In this document: piece after piece, positions 31,570-37,734 of the stretch
How the letters are laid out: each line of letters opens with the position of its first letter
Numbering within the stretch: position 1 is the first letter of the stretch
NCBI GenBank assembly: GCA_025056965.1
Contig: JANWVF010000027.1
Span: forward strand, 1-37,734
Reading direction: 5' to 3'
DNA: 37,734 bases
DNA from: Thermoflexales bacterium
GTDB taxonomy: Bacteria; Chloroflexota; Anaerolineae; J036; Brachytrichaceae
Notes under the pieces: generated by a model
The model's input: only the letters and a program-made list of their open reading frames with translations
What the model was told of the DNA's origin: nothing
The model's database searches: none
Program-made: the position numbers and the translations under genes

Positions 31570-32544
31570 CTACGCCTCGCGGATGACTTGCTTCAGCCGC
31601 GGCAGCACGCGATTGACTGCGTCGCGCATCGGGCCGGGCAACGTGCACCCGGCAGCGGCAGGGTGGCCGCCGCCGCCCAACTCCAGCGCCACCTGCGACA
31701 CATCGAAGCCCGGCTGCGCGCGAAAGCCGATCTCGATGTCGCCGTTCTGCAGTTCCACAAAGACCGCGGCCACGTCCACTTCGTAGGCCGTGATCAACAT
31801 GCCCACGAGGCCGGCGTCGCCGCGCTCTTCCTTCACCTCTAACTCCTTGCGCAGCTTGCGCGGCAGCGTCGCGTATGCCAGCCGGCCCTCTACGCGCGCG
31901 TTCATCAGCCCGGCGCCCAGCAAGCGCAGCGAATCGAACGATCGCATGATCAGTGCCTGCCGCGTGACCTCTTGCAGATTACCCCCGCAGCGCATCAGCT
32001 CCATCGCTACGGCCAGTGTGTCGGGCGTGGTGCTGGATGTGCGGAAGGCCAGCGTGTCGGTGATCACGCCGGTGAGCAGCGCATTGGCAATGTCAGGGCC
32101 GATCGTCACGTCCATCCGACGGAGCAGCAGATAGATGATCTCGGCCGTGGATGACGCGCTCGGCTCGACGACGTTCACCGTGCCGAAGTTCAGGTTCGTG
32201 ATGTGGTGGTCGAACACCACAATCGGTAGGCTGCCGTGCTGGGCTGGGATGAAGACCGTCCCTAAGCGGGCCAGGTCGCTCGAGTCGAGCGCGACGATCA
32301 AATCGAATTCCCCCTCGCCTGATTGGCGAATGTCGCGCACGCCCTTGAGGTAGTCGAAGCGCGGATGCGCTTGGTCCTGACAAGCCGGCGTGACCAGTTT
32401 GCCCAAGCCGCGCATCGCGTGCGTAAATCCAAGCAAGCTGCCGATAGCGTCGCCATCGGGTGAGACATGAGTGATGGCCAGGATGGACTGAGCGCGGCGA
32501 AGATAGCCTTCGGCCTCTGCCCAAGCGCGCGGGTTAGTCAGCAT
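31570..32544 (-). CDS. nrnA: DHH/DHHA1 phosphoesterase (NrnA-type oligoribonuclease/pAp phosphatase)
   Basis: The ATG at 32544 overlaps the rbfA stop by one base (TGATG), giving 324 residues. The DHH domain carries VSPDGDAIGS, ALDSSD and VFDHHITN with metal ligands. The DHHA1 domain carries GDIEIGFRAQPGFDVSQVALELGGGGHPAAAGCTL near the C-terminus. NrnA degrades short RNA oligonucleotides and dephosphorylates pAp. Its position between rbfA and truB is the usual one in Gram-positive-like operons. The 129 bp to truB show no gene and only weak secondary structure. Confidence 0.94.
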   Translation of the reverse strand: MLTNPRAWAEAEGYLRRAQSILAITHVSPDGDAIGSLLGFTHAMRGLGKLVTPACQDQAHPRFDYLKGVRDIRQSGEGEFDLIVALDSSDLARLGTVFIPAQHGSLPIVVFDHHITNLNFGTVNVVEPSASSTAEIIYLLLRRMDVTIGPDIANALLTGVITDTLAFRTSSTTPDTLAVAMELMRCGGNLQEVTRQALIMRSFDSLRLLGAGLMNARVEGRLAYATLPRKLRKELEVKEERGDAGLVGMLITAYEVDVAAVFVELQNGDIEIGFRAQPGFDVSQVALELGGGGHPAAAGCTLPGPMRDAVNRVLPRLKQVIREA

Positions 32545-32912
32545 CAAGCGGCCTTCGTCTCCTCATCGCCCCTCAGCTCGTCCAGCAGCCGCGACAGGCG
32601 ATCGCCGCGCTCAAACGATTCGTCGAACTCGAACGTCAATTGTGGCGTGTGGCGCGTGCGCAGGCGCTTGCCCAGCTCTCGGCTGAGCCAGCCGGCGGCG
32701 CTCTCCAAGCCGCGCGCTACCTCGGCTTTCTGTGCCTCGTCGCCGATCAGGCTGTAGAACACCTTTGCCTGTCGCACGTCGGGCGTGATCTCGACATCGC
32801 TGATCGTGACCTGCGCGCCGGTGACGCGGGGATCGTTCAGCTCGCGCTCCAGCAAGTCGGTCAGGTGCATGCGGATCAGTTCGTTAACGCGCTTCTCGTA
32901 TTTCTTGCTCAT
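32544..32912 (-). CDS. rbfA: Ribosome-binding factor A
   Basis: I start this at the ATG at 32912 (122 residues, MSKKYEKRVNELIRMHLTDLLEREL); an in-frame TTG lies 6 bp earlier at 32918. RbfA binds the 30S subunit and supports maturation of the 16S rRNA 5' region. The KH-type core is clear: NDPRVTGAQVTISDVEITPDVRQAKVFYSLIGDEAQKAEVARGLESAAGWLSRELGKRLRTRHTPQLTFEFDES, with the usual central GLESA kink. It follows infB by 80 bp and overlaps nrnA. Confidence 0.95.
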   Translation of the reverse strand: MSKKYEKRVNELIRMHLTDLLERELNDPRVTGAQVTISDVEITPDVRQAKVFYSLIGDEAQKAEVARGLESAAGWLSRELGKRLRTRHTPQLTFEFDESFERGDRLSRLLDELRGDEETKAA

Positions 32913-32992
32913 GGTCAAGCCGTGGAAATGAGTCCGCGGGGATGAAGGGTAGATGAACCGGCTGAGCGTTTCCTCCTTCCCTGACGCTTAGC

Positions 32993-35005
32993 CTATTTAG
33001 CGGCCTGCTCCTCCTGGACGATAAATTCGATCACGTCGCCCGGTTTGAAGCCCTCGAAGCCCTCGATGCCTATGCCGCACTCGAAGCCCTGGCGCACTTC
33101 CTTCACGTCCTCGGTCAACCGCTTGAGCGAGGCAACCGATCCAACGTGCAACACCTGGCCGTCGCGCAGGATGCGCACCTTGGCGTTGCGCATGGCCATG
33201 CCGCTCGTCACGCGTACGCCGGCAATCACGCCGACCTTGGAGATCTTGAAGGTTTGCTTGACTTCGGCGCTGCCGACGACCTTCTCCACGATCTTCGGCG
33301 CGAGCAGACCCTTCATGGCCATCTCCACATCCTCGAGCAGGTTGTAAATCACGTCGTATAGGCGGATGTCCACGTGGTTGCTCTCCGCTTTGCGCCGCGC
33401 GGCCGTGTCCACCTCGACCTCGTATCCCAGGATCACGGCGCCGGATGCAATGGCCAGGTTGACATCGCTCTCGGTCACGTCGCCGGTGCCTTGGTAGATG
33501 ACCTCGAGACGGATCTCCTCGCCCTTCTCGCTGCTGAGGGTGTTGTTGAGCTTTTGTAACTGCTCGACGATCGGCTGGAGCGAGCCTTGGTTGTCGGCCT
33601 TGATGATGAAGAACATCTTCTTGGCCTTGCTGGCCTTGGCCAGCGCGAAGTATTGCTCCAGGCTGGTCGTCCGTTGGGCGCTGCCCTCGCGCTCGCGCTT
33701 GGCTTGGTGCTGCGCGGCGAGCGCGCGCGCAGTGCGCTCGTCCTCGACCACTTCAAGGATATCCCCGGCGATCGGCACGTCCGACATGCCGGTGATGCTG
33801 ACCGGCACCGACGGACCGGCGCGCTTGACGCTTTGGCCGCGGAAGTCGAACATGGCGCGCACCCGGCCGTATACGCTGCCAGCCACGAATGCATCGCCGA
33901 CGTTCAGCGTGCCGTTCTGCACCAGCACCGTAGCCATCGCGCCCTTCGACTTGCTCAGCTGGCTCTCGATGATCGTGCCGACGGCGCGGCGGTTAGGGTT
34001 GGCCTTGATCGTATCGAGCGATTCCGCGACCAACAAGATGCCTTCGATCAGGTCCTCGATACCCTTGCGCTGTTTGGCCGAGACCGGGATGAAAAGGGTG
34101 TTGCCGCCCCATTCGTCGGGCACGAGGCCGAGCTCGCTCAATTCCTTCTTCACCAACTCCGGGTTGGCGTTTGGCTTGTCAATCTTGTTGATGGCGACGA
34201 TGATCGGCACTTGGGCCGCCCGGGCGTGAGCGATCGCTTCGCGCGTTTGGGGCATCACGCCGTCGTCGGCTGCGACCACCAACACTGCGATATCCGTCAC
34301 CTGAGCGCCGCGCGCGCGCATAGCCGTGAAGGCCTCGTGCCCCGGCGTGTCAATGAACGTCACCTTCTTCCCTTGGTGTTCCACCATGTAGGCGCCGATG
34401 TGCTGGGTGATGCCGCCGGCCTCTGCGCTGGCCACGTCCGTTTTACGGATGGCGTCCAGCAGGGACGTCTTGCCGTGGTCTACATGCCCCATCACGGTCA
34501 CGATCGGCGGACGCGGCTTCAGGGCGCTTTCGTTCTCGGCTTGCTCCTTGGCCAGCAGGCGCTGCTTGAGGGTCATCACCTTTCCACCGGCCGGGGCAGG
34601 CTTGCCGTCAGGGGTCGTGCCGATCTCGGCCGGCAGCTGGGATTCCACTACGGTCGGGGTGGGTCGCGCCTCCCAGCCGAATGCGCTCGCCACGATAGCC
34701 GCCGTGTCGAAATCGAGCTGCTGGTTGATCGTCGCCATCACTCCGTTCTGCATCAGTTCCCGAATGACGTTGATCGGGCTGACGTTGATCTTGGCGGCCA
34801 AGTCGCGCAGCGAGATGGACTCAGGCAGCTCGATCACCTTCGGTTCGGCCGGCTTGGTCGGCTTAGGCTCGGCCGGCCTGGCCGGCGGTCTAGTCTGGGA
34901 TGGGCCACCGGATCGCGGCGCGTCATGGCGCGGATCGCCGCCGCGTCCGCTGCCGCGATTGCCCTGGGTCGGGTTCTTAGCAGGAGTCTTCGTCTCTACC
35001 GCCAT
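32993..35005 (-). CDS. infB: Translation initiation factor IF-2
   Basis: I choose the ATG at 35005 (670 residues, [10 protein letters not shown]), because GAGAGGTGAT lies 5-6 nt before it; a GTG at 35014 is inside that site. IF-2 is the GTPase that brings fMet-tRNA to the 30S subunit and joins subunits. Residues about 55-110 are the IF2-N domain ([27 protein letters not shown]). The G domain begins about residue 165 with [12 protein letters not shown], then [15 protein letters not shown] and [11 protein letters not shown]. Domains II-IV follow, ending [26 protein letters not shown]. The N-terminal linker is short (about 55 Pro/Gly-rich residues), so this is a compact IF-2. The upstream leader is highly structured. 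Confidence 0.98.
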   Translation of the reverse strand: MAVETKTPAKNPTQGNRGSGRGGDPRHDAPRSGGPSQTRPPARPAEPKPTKPAEPKVIELPESISLRDLAAKINVSPINVIRELMQNGVMATINQQLDFDTAAIVASAFGWEARPTPTVVESQLPAEIGTTPDGKPAPAGGKVMTLKQRLLAKEQAENESALKPRPPIVTVMGHVDHGKTSLLDAIRKTDVASAEAGGITQHIGAYMVEHQGKKVTFIDTPGHEAFTAMRARGAQVTDIAVLVVAADDGVMPQTREAIAHARAAQVPIIVAINKIDKPNANPELVKKELSELGLVPDEWGGNTLFIPVSAKQRKGIEDLIEGILLVAESLDTIKANPNRRAVGTIIESQLSKSKGAMATVLVQNGTLNVGDAFVAGSVYGRVRAMFDFRGQSVKRAGPSVPVSITGMSDVPIAGDILEVVEDERTARALAAQHQAKREREGSAQRTTSLEQYFALAKASKAKKMFFIIKADNQGSLQPIVEQLQKLNNTLSSEKGEEIRLEVIYQGTGDVTESDVNLAIASGAVILGYEVEVDTAARRKAESNHVDIRLYDVIYNLLEDVEMAMKGLLAPKIVEKVVGSAEVKQTFKISKVGVIAGVRVTSGMAMRNAKVRILRDGQVLHVGSVASLKRLTEDVKEVRQGFECGIGIEGFEGFKPGDVIEFIVQEEQAAK

Positions 35006-35022
35006 ACAGATCACCTCTCTTT

Positions 35023-35230
35023 GCTGCGCTCAGCAGCGATGCACCAGAGTGAGCAGGCATTCGAGCCAACCACCGTTCAACGGCGGCTGGCGCAGCGTTC
35101 ACTCTCATCTGTTCCTTGTCGGCGCATCGCCGGCGCCGATAATAGCAACGCAGGCTTACGAGAAGCCTGCGTTGCTTCGAGTCTGCTGAAATACTTCAGC
35201 GTTCGAGCTTATCGGTTGGCGCTGCCAACC
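35023..35230 (-). ncRNA. Structured leader of infB: six potential hairpins between ylxR and infB
   Basis: In infB-strand order the potential stems are: 35230-35214 (GGTTGGC/GCCAACC, 7 bp), 35200-35185 (GCTGAA/TTCAGC, 6 bp), 35175-35145 (GCAACGCAGGCTT stem, 13 bp, 5-nt loop), 35139-35119 (TCGGCGC/GCGCCGA, 7 bp), 35090-35066 (10 bp with two G-U pairs, TTGAA loop) and 35037-35023 (GCTGC/GCAGC, 5 bp). The G-U pairs in the fifth stem become A-C mismatches on the other strand, which favours an RNA role in the infB direction. The first stem follows the ylxR stop directly and the last ends 7 bases from the GAGAGGTGAT site. No ORF is evident in this gap. I do not recognise a known RNA family. Confidence 0.5.
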
Positions 35231-35512
35231 TTACTCGAACTGACTGAAGAACGCCAGAATGGCTTCCTCATCTTCCTTCAAAACCGGCTGGCCGAATTCG
35301 GCCTCCAGCCGCTTGAGCTTGATCGCCTGTTCCGCGGCAGCACGGCTTTTCGATAGATATGCGCCTCGGCTGCCCGGTCGCTTGCCCGTCAGATCAATCA
35401 CGATGTGACCGTCGTCCGTGCGGATCAAGCGAATCATATCCCGCTTTGGGTGCTGTGTGCGCGTGCCGATGCAAGTGCGCATGGGCACGTGCTTGCGCTT
35501 CGCTTTGCTCAC
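35231..35512 (-). CDS. ylxR: YlxR-family RNA-binding protein
   Basis: This 93-residue protein starts at GTG 35512, 15 bp after the nusA stop. It has the YlxR core: KHVPMRTCIGTRTQHPKRDMIRLIR, DLTGKRPGSRGAYLSKSRAAAEQAIKLKRLEAEFG. The first knuckle reads RTCIGTR where most members have RTCIGCR, so the second Cys is Thr. YlxR (RnpM) is a nucleoid/RNA-binding protein that in Bacillus modulates RNase P. The usual neighbour ylxQ (L7Ae-like) is absent, and the gap to infB instead holds a structured leader. Confidence 0.92.
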   Translation of the reverse strand: MSKAKRKHVPMRTCIGTRTQHPKRDMIRLIRTDDGHIVIDLTGKRPGSRGAYLSKSRAAAEQAIKLKRLEAEFGQPVLKEDEEAILAFFSQFE

Positions 35513-35527
35513 CGCTAGCCTGTAAGC

Positions 35528-37387
35528 TCAGAATTCCAGATCGTCCGGGTCTCCGTATCGCCTGGGTTTGCGCACATGATGGGTCACGACGCGGCCTAGC
35601 TCCTCGTCATAGACAAGCAAACGATCCTTAGGAGGCTTTTTGCCCTTCTTTTCTTTCTTGCGCGCCTTGGCTGCCGCGGCCTCGTCGGCGAGGTCTTCTT
35701 CGCCGTCGTCGCCTTCTTCGTCGCCCTCGCTCATGGCCTCGATGAAGTATTGTTGCGCTTCCTCGGTAGTCTCCTCTACCTTAGACGAGGGCGTCGCCGT
35801 TTCGCTTGGCGTGTCGCGGCCGTCATCGGCTCCGGCTGCGGGCGCCTGTGGGGCCGCCTTCCACTGGCCGACGACCTTTTCGAGGGCTTGCTTGATCTCG
35901 TTCAGCGCCTTTGGACCGATGCCCTCGATGGCCAGGAAGCCCTCATCGCCGCGCACGCCGTGCTCAAGCAGTTGTCCTACCGAGACGATGCCGGCGCCGA
36001 TGATGTGTTGGGCTACGCGAGGAGACAAACCTAGCTCCTCAATCGGCATGCCGTAGGCCGCTTGAGGGATGGCCGCGAGAGCAGCTCGGCGCGCCTGCTG
36101 ACGATCGTCGGCTTGCGCTTCGCGGGTGATCGGCTTGGCTTTATGGCTGTCCGATTGGCGCGCGACTTGGTAAGCGTGTACGCTATCCACTAAGCGCTTG
36201 ACGAGTATGAACTCATCAGGCGTCAGCGGCGTTGGCAGTGCGCGCTGGCGGACGAGCAGCTCACGCAGCGAAGGCAGCGCCTGCACGATGTCTTCGCCCA
36301 CCCAGGCTTGCAGGTCGGCGTCTGCTGACAGCTTATCGAGTGCTTCACCCAGCGCCTCGCTGCTGCTCTTGATGTCAATCCGCCAGCCGGTGAGCCGAGC
36401 AGCCAAGCGCGCATTTTGGCCCTCGCGCCCGATCGCCAAGGAGAGTTGATCGTTAGGCACGATGACGAGCGCGCTCTTCTCGCCGACAGGATGCACGGCC
36501 ATCACCTTAGCCGGGCCGAGCGCCTTGGCGATGTACACCGTTGGATCGGCGCTCCATTCGATTACGTCAATCTTCTCGCCGTGTAACTCGTTGCTGATGT
36601 TCTGGATACGCGCCCCGCGTTGTCCAATGCAGGCGCCTACGGGATCCACGTTGGGCTGTAACGCGGCGACGGCAATCTTCGACCGTGCGCCAGGCTCGCG
36701 GATGATGGACTTGATCTCGACCAAGCCATTGGCGATTTCGGGCACTTCAATCTCCAGCAAGCGACGCAGGAAGTTCTTGTGCGTGCGGGATAGCGTCACT
36801 TGAGGGCCGCGGCCGGTGCGCTTGACCTCGGTGATGTAGGCGCGTACGTATTGTTGAACTTCGTATTTCTCGCCCGGGATTTGCTCTTTGCGCGGCAAGG
36901 TTGCCTCGATGCGACCCAGGTTGACCACCACGCCCGCGCTGGTCACGCTTTGCACCATGCCCCGCACGATCTCGCCCTCGCGCTCGATGAACTGGTTATA
37001 TTGGAAGTCGCGCTCGGCTTCGCGCAGCTTCTGGACAATCAATTGTTTGGCATTCTGCGCGGCGATCCGCCCGAAGTCTTTGGGGGTGACGTCTACCATG
37101 ATGCAGTCGCCGAGTACGGCGTCTGGCTTTTGCTTCAAGGCGTCTGCCAGCGAGACTTCGGTGCGGTCGTCCTGAACCTCCTCGACGACTTCTTTTTCGA
37201 CGAAAATGCGCATATGGCCGCTGTCAATGTCCACGACAGCAGCCACGTTTTGGCTGTTCATCACGTTGGCGTATTTGCGATAGGACTGCACGATCGCGCT
37301 TTCGACCACCTTAGTGACGATTTCGCGCGGCAGACTTCGCTCGGCGCCGATTTGATTCAGAGCAAGAGCAAGTTCGCTTCTCTTCAT
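35528..37387 (-). CDS. nusA: Transcription termination/antitermination factor NusA with long C-terminal extension
   Basis: This 619-residue protein has the NusA N-terminal domain (about 1-130), S1 domain (about 135-200) and two KH domains with GQRG (255-258) and GREG (320-323). The normal short bacterial NusA ends near residue 345-370. Here a helical linker continues, then a helix-hairpin-helix/SAM-like repeat at about 445-505 (LSPRVAQHIIGAGIVSVGQLLEHG, FLAIEGIGPKALNEIKQAL), and a low-complexity tail. The tail has an acidic patch (about 554-569), a Lys-rich patch (about 572-590) and a conserved-looking end, DEELGRVVTHHVRKPRRYGDPDDLEF. The start ATG has GAGGAAA upstream. rimP, the usual first gene, is absent; an IS1-like transposase fragment lies upstream on the other strand. 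Confidence 0.97.
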   Translation of the reverse strand: MKRSELALALNQIGAERSLPREIVTKVVESAIVQSYRKYANVMNSQNVAAVVDIDSGHMRIFVEKEVVEEVQDDRTEVSLADALKQKPDAVLGDCIMVDVTPKDFGRIAAQNAKQLIVQKLREAERDFQYNQFIEREGEIVRGMVQSVTSAGVVVNLGRIEATLPRKEQIPGEKYEVQQYVRAYITEVKRTGRGPQVTLSRTHKNFLRRLLEIEVPEIANGLVEIKSIIREPGARSKIAVAALQPNVDPVGACIGQRGARIQNISNELHGEKIDVIEWSADPTVYIAKALGPAKVMAVHPVGEKSALVIVPNDQLSLAIGREGQNARLAARLTGWRIDIKSSSEALGEALDKLSADADLQAWVGEDIVQALPSLRELLVRQRALPTPLTPDEFILVKRLVDSVHAYQVARQSDSHKAKPITREAQADDRQQARRAALAAIPQAAYGMPIEELGLSPRVAQHIIGAGIVSVGQLLEHGVRGDEGFLAIEGIGPKALNEIKQALEKVVGQWKAAPQAPAAGADDGRDTPSETATPSSKVEETTEEAQQYFIEAMSEGDEEGDDGEEDLADEAAAAKARKKEKKGKKPPKDRLLVYDEELGRVVTHHVRKPRRYGDPDDLEF

Positions 37388-37419
37388 GCCCGATTTCCTC
37401 GCGCGTTATAGAAAAGAGA

Positions 37420-37441
37420 AAGTGGGCTTATTGACCCACTT
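37420..37441 (-). terminator. Terminator-like hairpin (possible attenuator) in the nusA leader
   Basis: On the minus strand AAGTGGG (37441-37435) pairs with CCCACTT (37426-37420) around an 8-nt loop, and the U-rich TTCTCTTTTC follows. It lies between the nusA promoter and the nusA start, 30-50 nt before the ATG. This is the arrangement of an intrinsic terminator used as an attenuator. Confidence 0.55.
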
Positions 37442-37475
37442 CCCGTCCCGCATCGCCTGAAGTTTTACTATTTCT

Positions 37476-37503
37476 AGTTTACCCGGATTTTTAAGGTTGT
37501 CAA
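37476..37503 (-). promoter_or_regulatory. Promoter of the nusA-infB operon
   Basis: TTGACA (37503-37498) and TAAACT (37481-37476) are 16 bp apart in an AT-rich stretch that contrasts with the coding sequence. The start would be near 37468, giving a leader of about 80 nt that includes the hairpin at 37420-37441. Confidence 0.65.
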
Positions 37504-37618
37504 CTTAAGGGCAAACGCACAAAAACGCATGACTAATTTAAGCTCACAAGTGCGCGGTGTTGAACTTGCTCAAGCTAGAGCAGACGACCAAAGACAGGGA
37601 GTAAATAAAATTGGATAC

Positions 37619-37734
37619 ATGAAGTGTCCAAGATGCCAAAGCGAATCGGTGGTCAAACGAGGCAAGAATCACAGCGGCAGCCAGCGCTACCTGTGCAAGG
37701 CCTGCAATCGTCATTTCACCCCTCAGCCCAACCC
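37619..37734 (+). mobile_element. IS1-like transposase, 5' part only
   Basis: From ATG 37619 the frame gives 38 residues to the window edge: MKCPRCQSESVVKRGKNHSG then a block ending YLCKACNRHFTPQPN. Cys3, Cys6, Cys26 and Cys29 form a zinc ribbon. This is the N-terminal zinc-binding domain seen in InsA-like/IS1-family transposases. The frame is also open to an ATG at 37529, but those 30 residues are not recognisable. The rest of the element is outside the window and I cannot see inverted repeats or target-site duplications. Base composition here is lower in GC than the neighbouring genes. The element lies upstream of nusA on the opposite strand. Confidence 0.75.

Noticed and set aside
33587-35356. 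589-residue open frame on the plus strand opposite infB and ylxR
   Set aside because: It is antisense to the clearly real infB and ylxR genes and to the structured leader, is rich in Arg/His/Leu without family motifs, and reflects the GC-rich third-position pattern.

Overview
This is a GC-rich bacterial chromosome segment that most likely comes from a member of the Chloroflexota (Anaerolineae-like). I infer this from the mix of gene families: a ResB-like protein, DUF4013 and Yip1 membrane proteins, a B12-binding MerR regulator, FtsX-type export with a lipoprotein adaptor, and a secreted glycosidase with a hydrophobic-Pro C-terminal tail. The assignment rests on recalled family distributions, not on a marker phylogeny. 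Nearly all of the window is coding. I see no rRNA, tRNA, CRISPR array or prophage. The only mobile element is the start of an IS1-like transposase at the right edge.

Region by region: (1) 1-4053 holds two clan GH-A glycosidases. One is cut by the left edge and overlaps an HNH nuclease gene; the other is secreted and complete. (2) 4086-9422 has pheS facing left and, divergently, a two-gene export system (duplicated FtsX permease plus HlyD/MacA-like lipoprotein) with no ATPase gene beside it. (3) 9426-12968 has a ResB-like protein coupled to an unknown helical protein, then an HtrA/DegP-like lipoprotein protease and a small conserved protein. (4) 13019-21964 is one long leftward run: Uma2 nuclease, GH4 glycosidase, aroE, aroC, an aroK-aroB fusion, aroQ, an ECF sigma factor, its probable membrane anti-sigma factor, and an aminotransferase. 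Five shikimate-pathway activities are encoded here, with a stress-type sigma pair joined to the end. (5) 21990-24535 runs rightward: a D-2-hydroxyacid dehydrogenase homologue lacking its usual catalytic Arg, and two small polytopic membrane proteins. (6) 24584-28365 runs leftward: a CarH/LitR-type B12-dependent MerR regulator followed by an NAD(P)-binding epimerase-like protein, a SRPBCC protein and an SDR. (7) 28524-37387 runs leftward: the translation/transcription super-operon nusA-ylxR-infB-rbfA-nrnA-truB-ribF-recF.

The most interesting material is regulatory. carH has a textbook promoter (TTGACA, 17 bp, TAGATT) with an inverted repeat and 11-bp-phased ACAA elements over the -35 region, as expected for autoregulation. 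A similar box lies upstream of the next gene. The protein keeps the W-x9-EH and E-x-H-x-x-G cobalamin signatures but appears to lack the His that forms the light-induced bis-His adduct, and it carries an unassigned C-terminal domain of about 120 residues. The infB leader can fold into up to six consecutive hairpins, one of which is better paired as RNA on the infB strand than on the other strand. The nusA leader contains a terminator-like hairpin with a U-rich tail between promoter and start codon. Several genes have a -10-like hexamer only 6-13 nt before ATG, suggesting leaderless or very short-leader mRNAs. Convergent gene ends share perfect GC-rich hairpins without U tracts.
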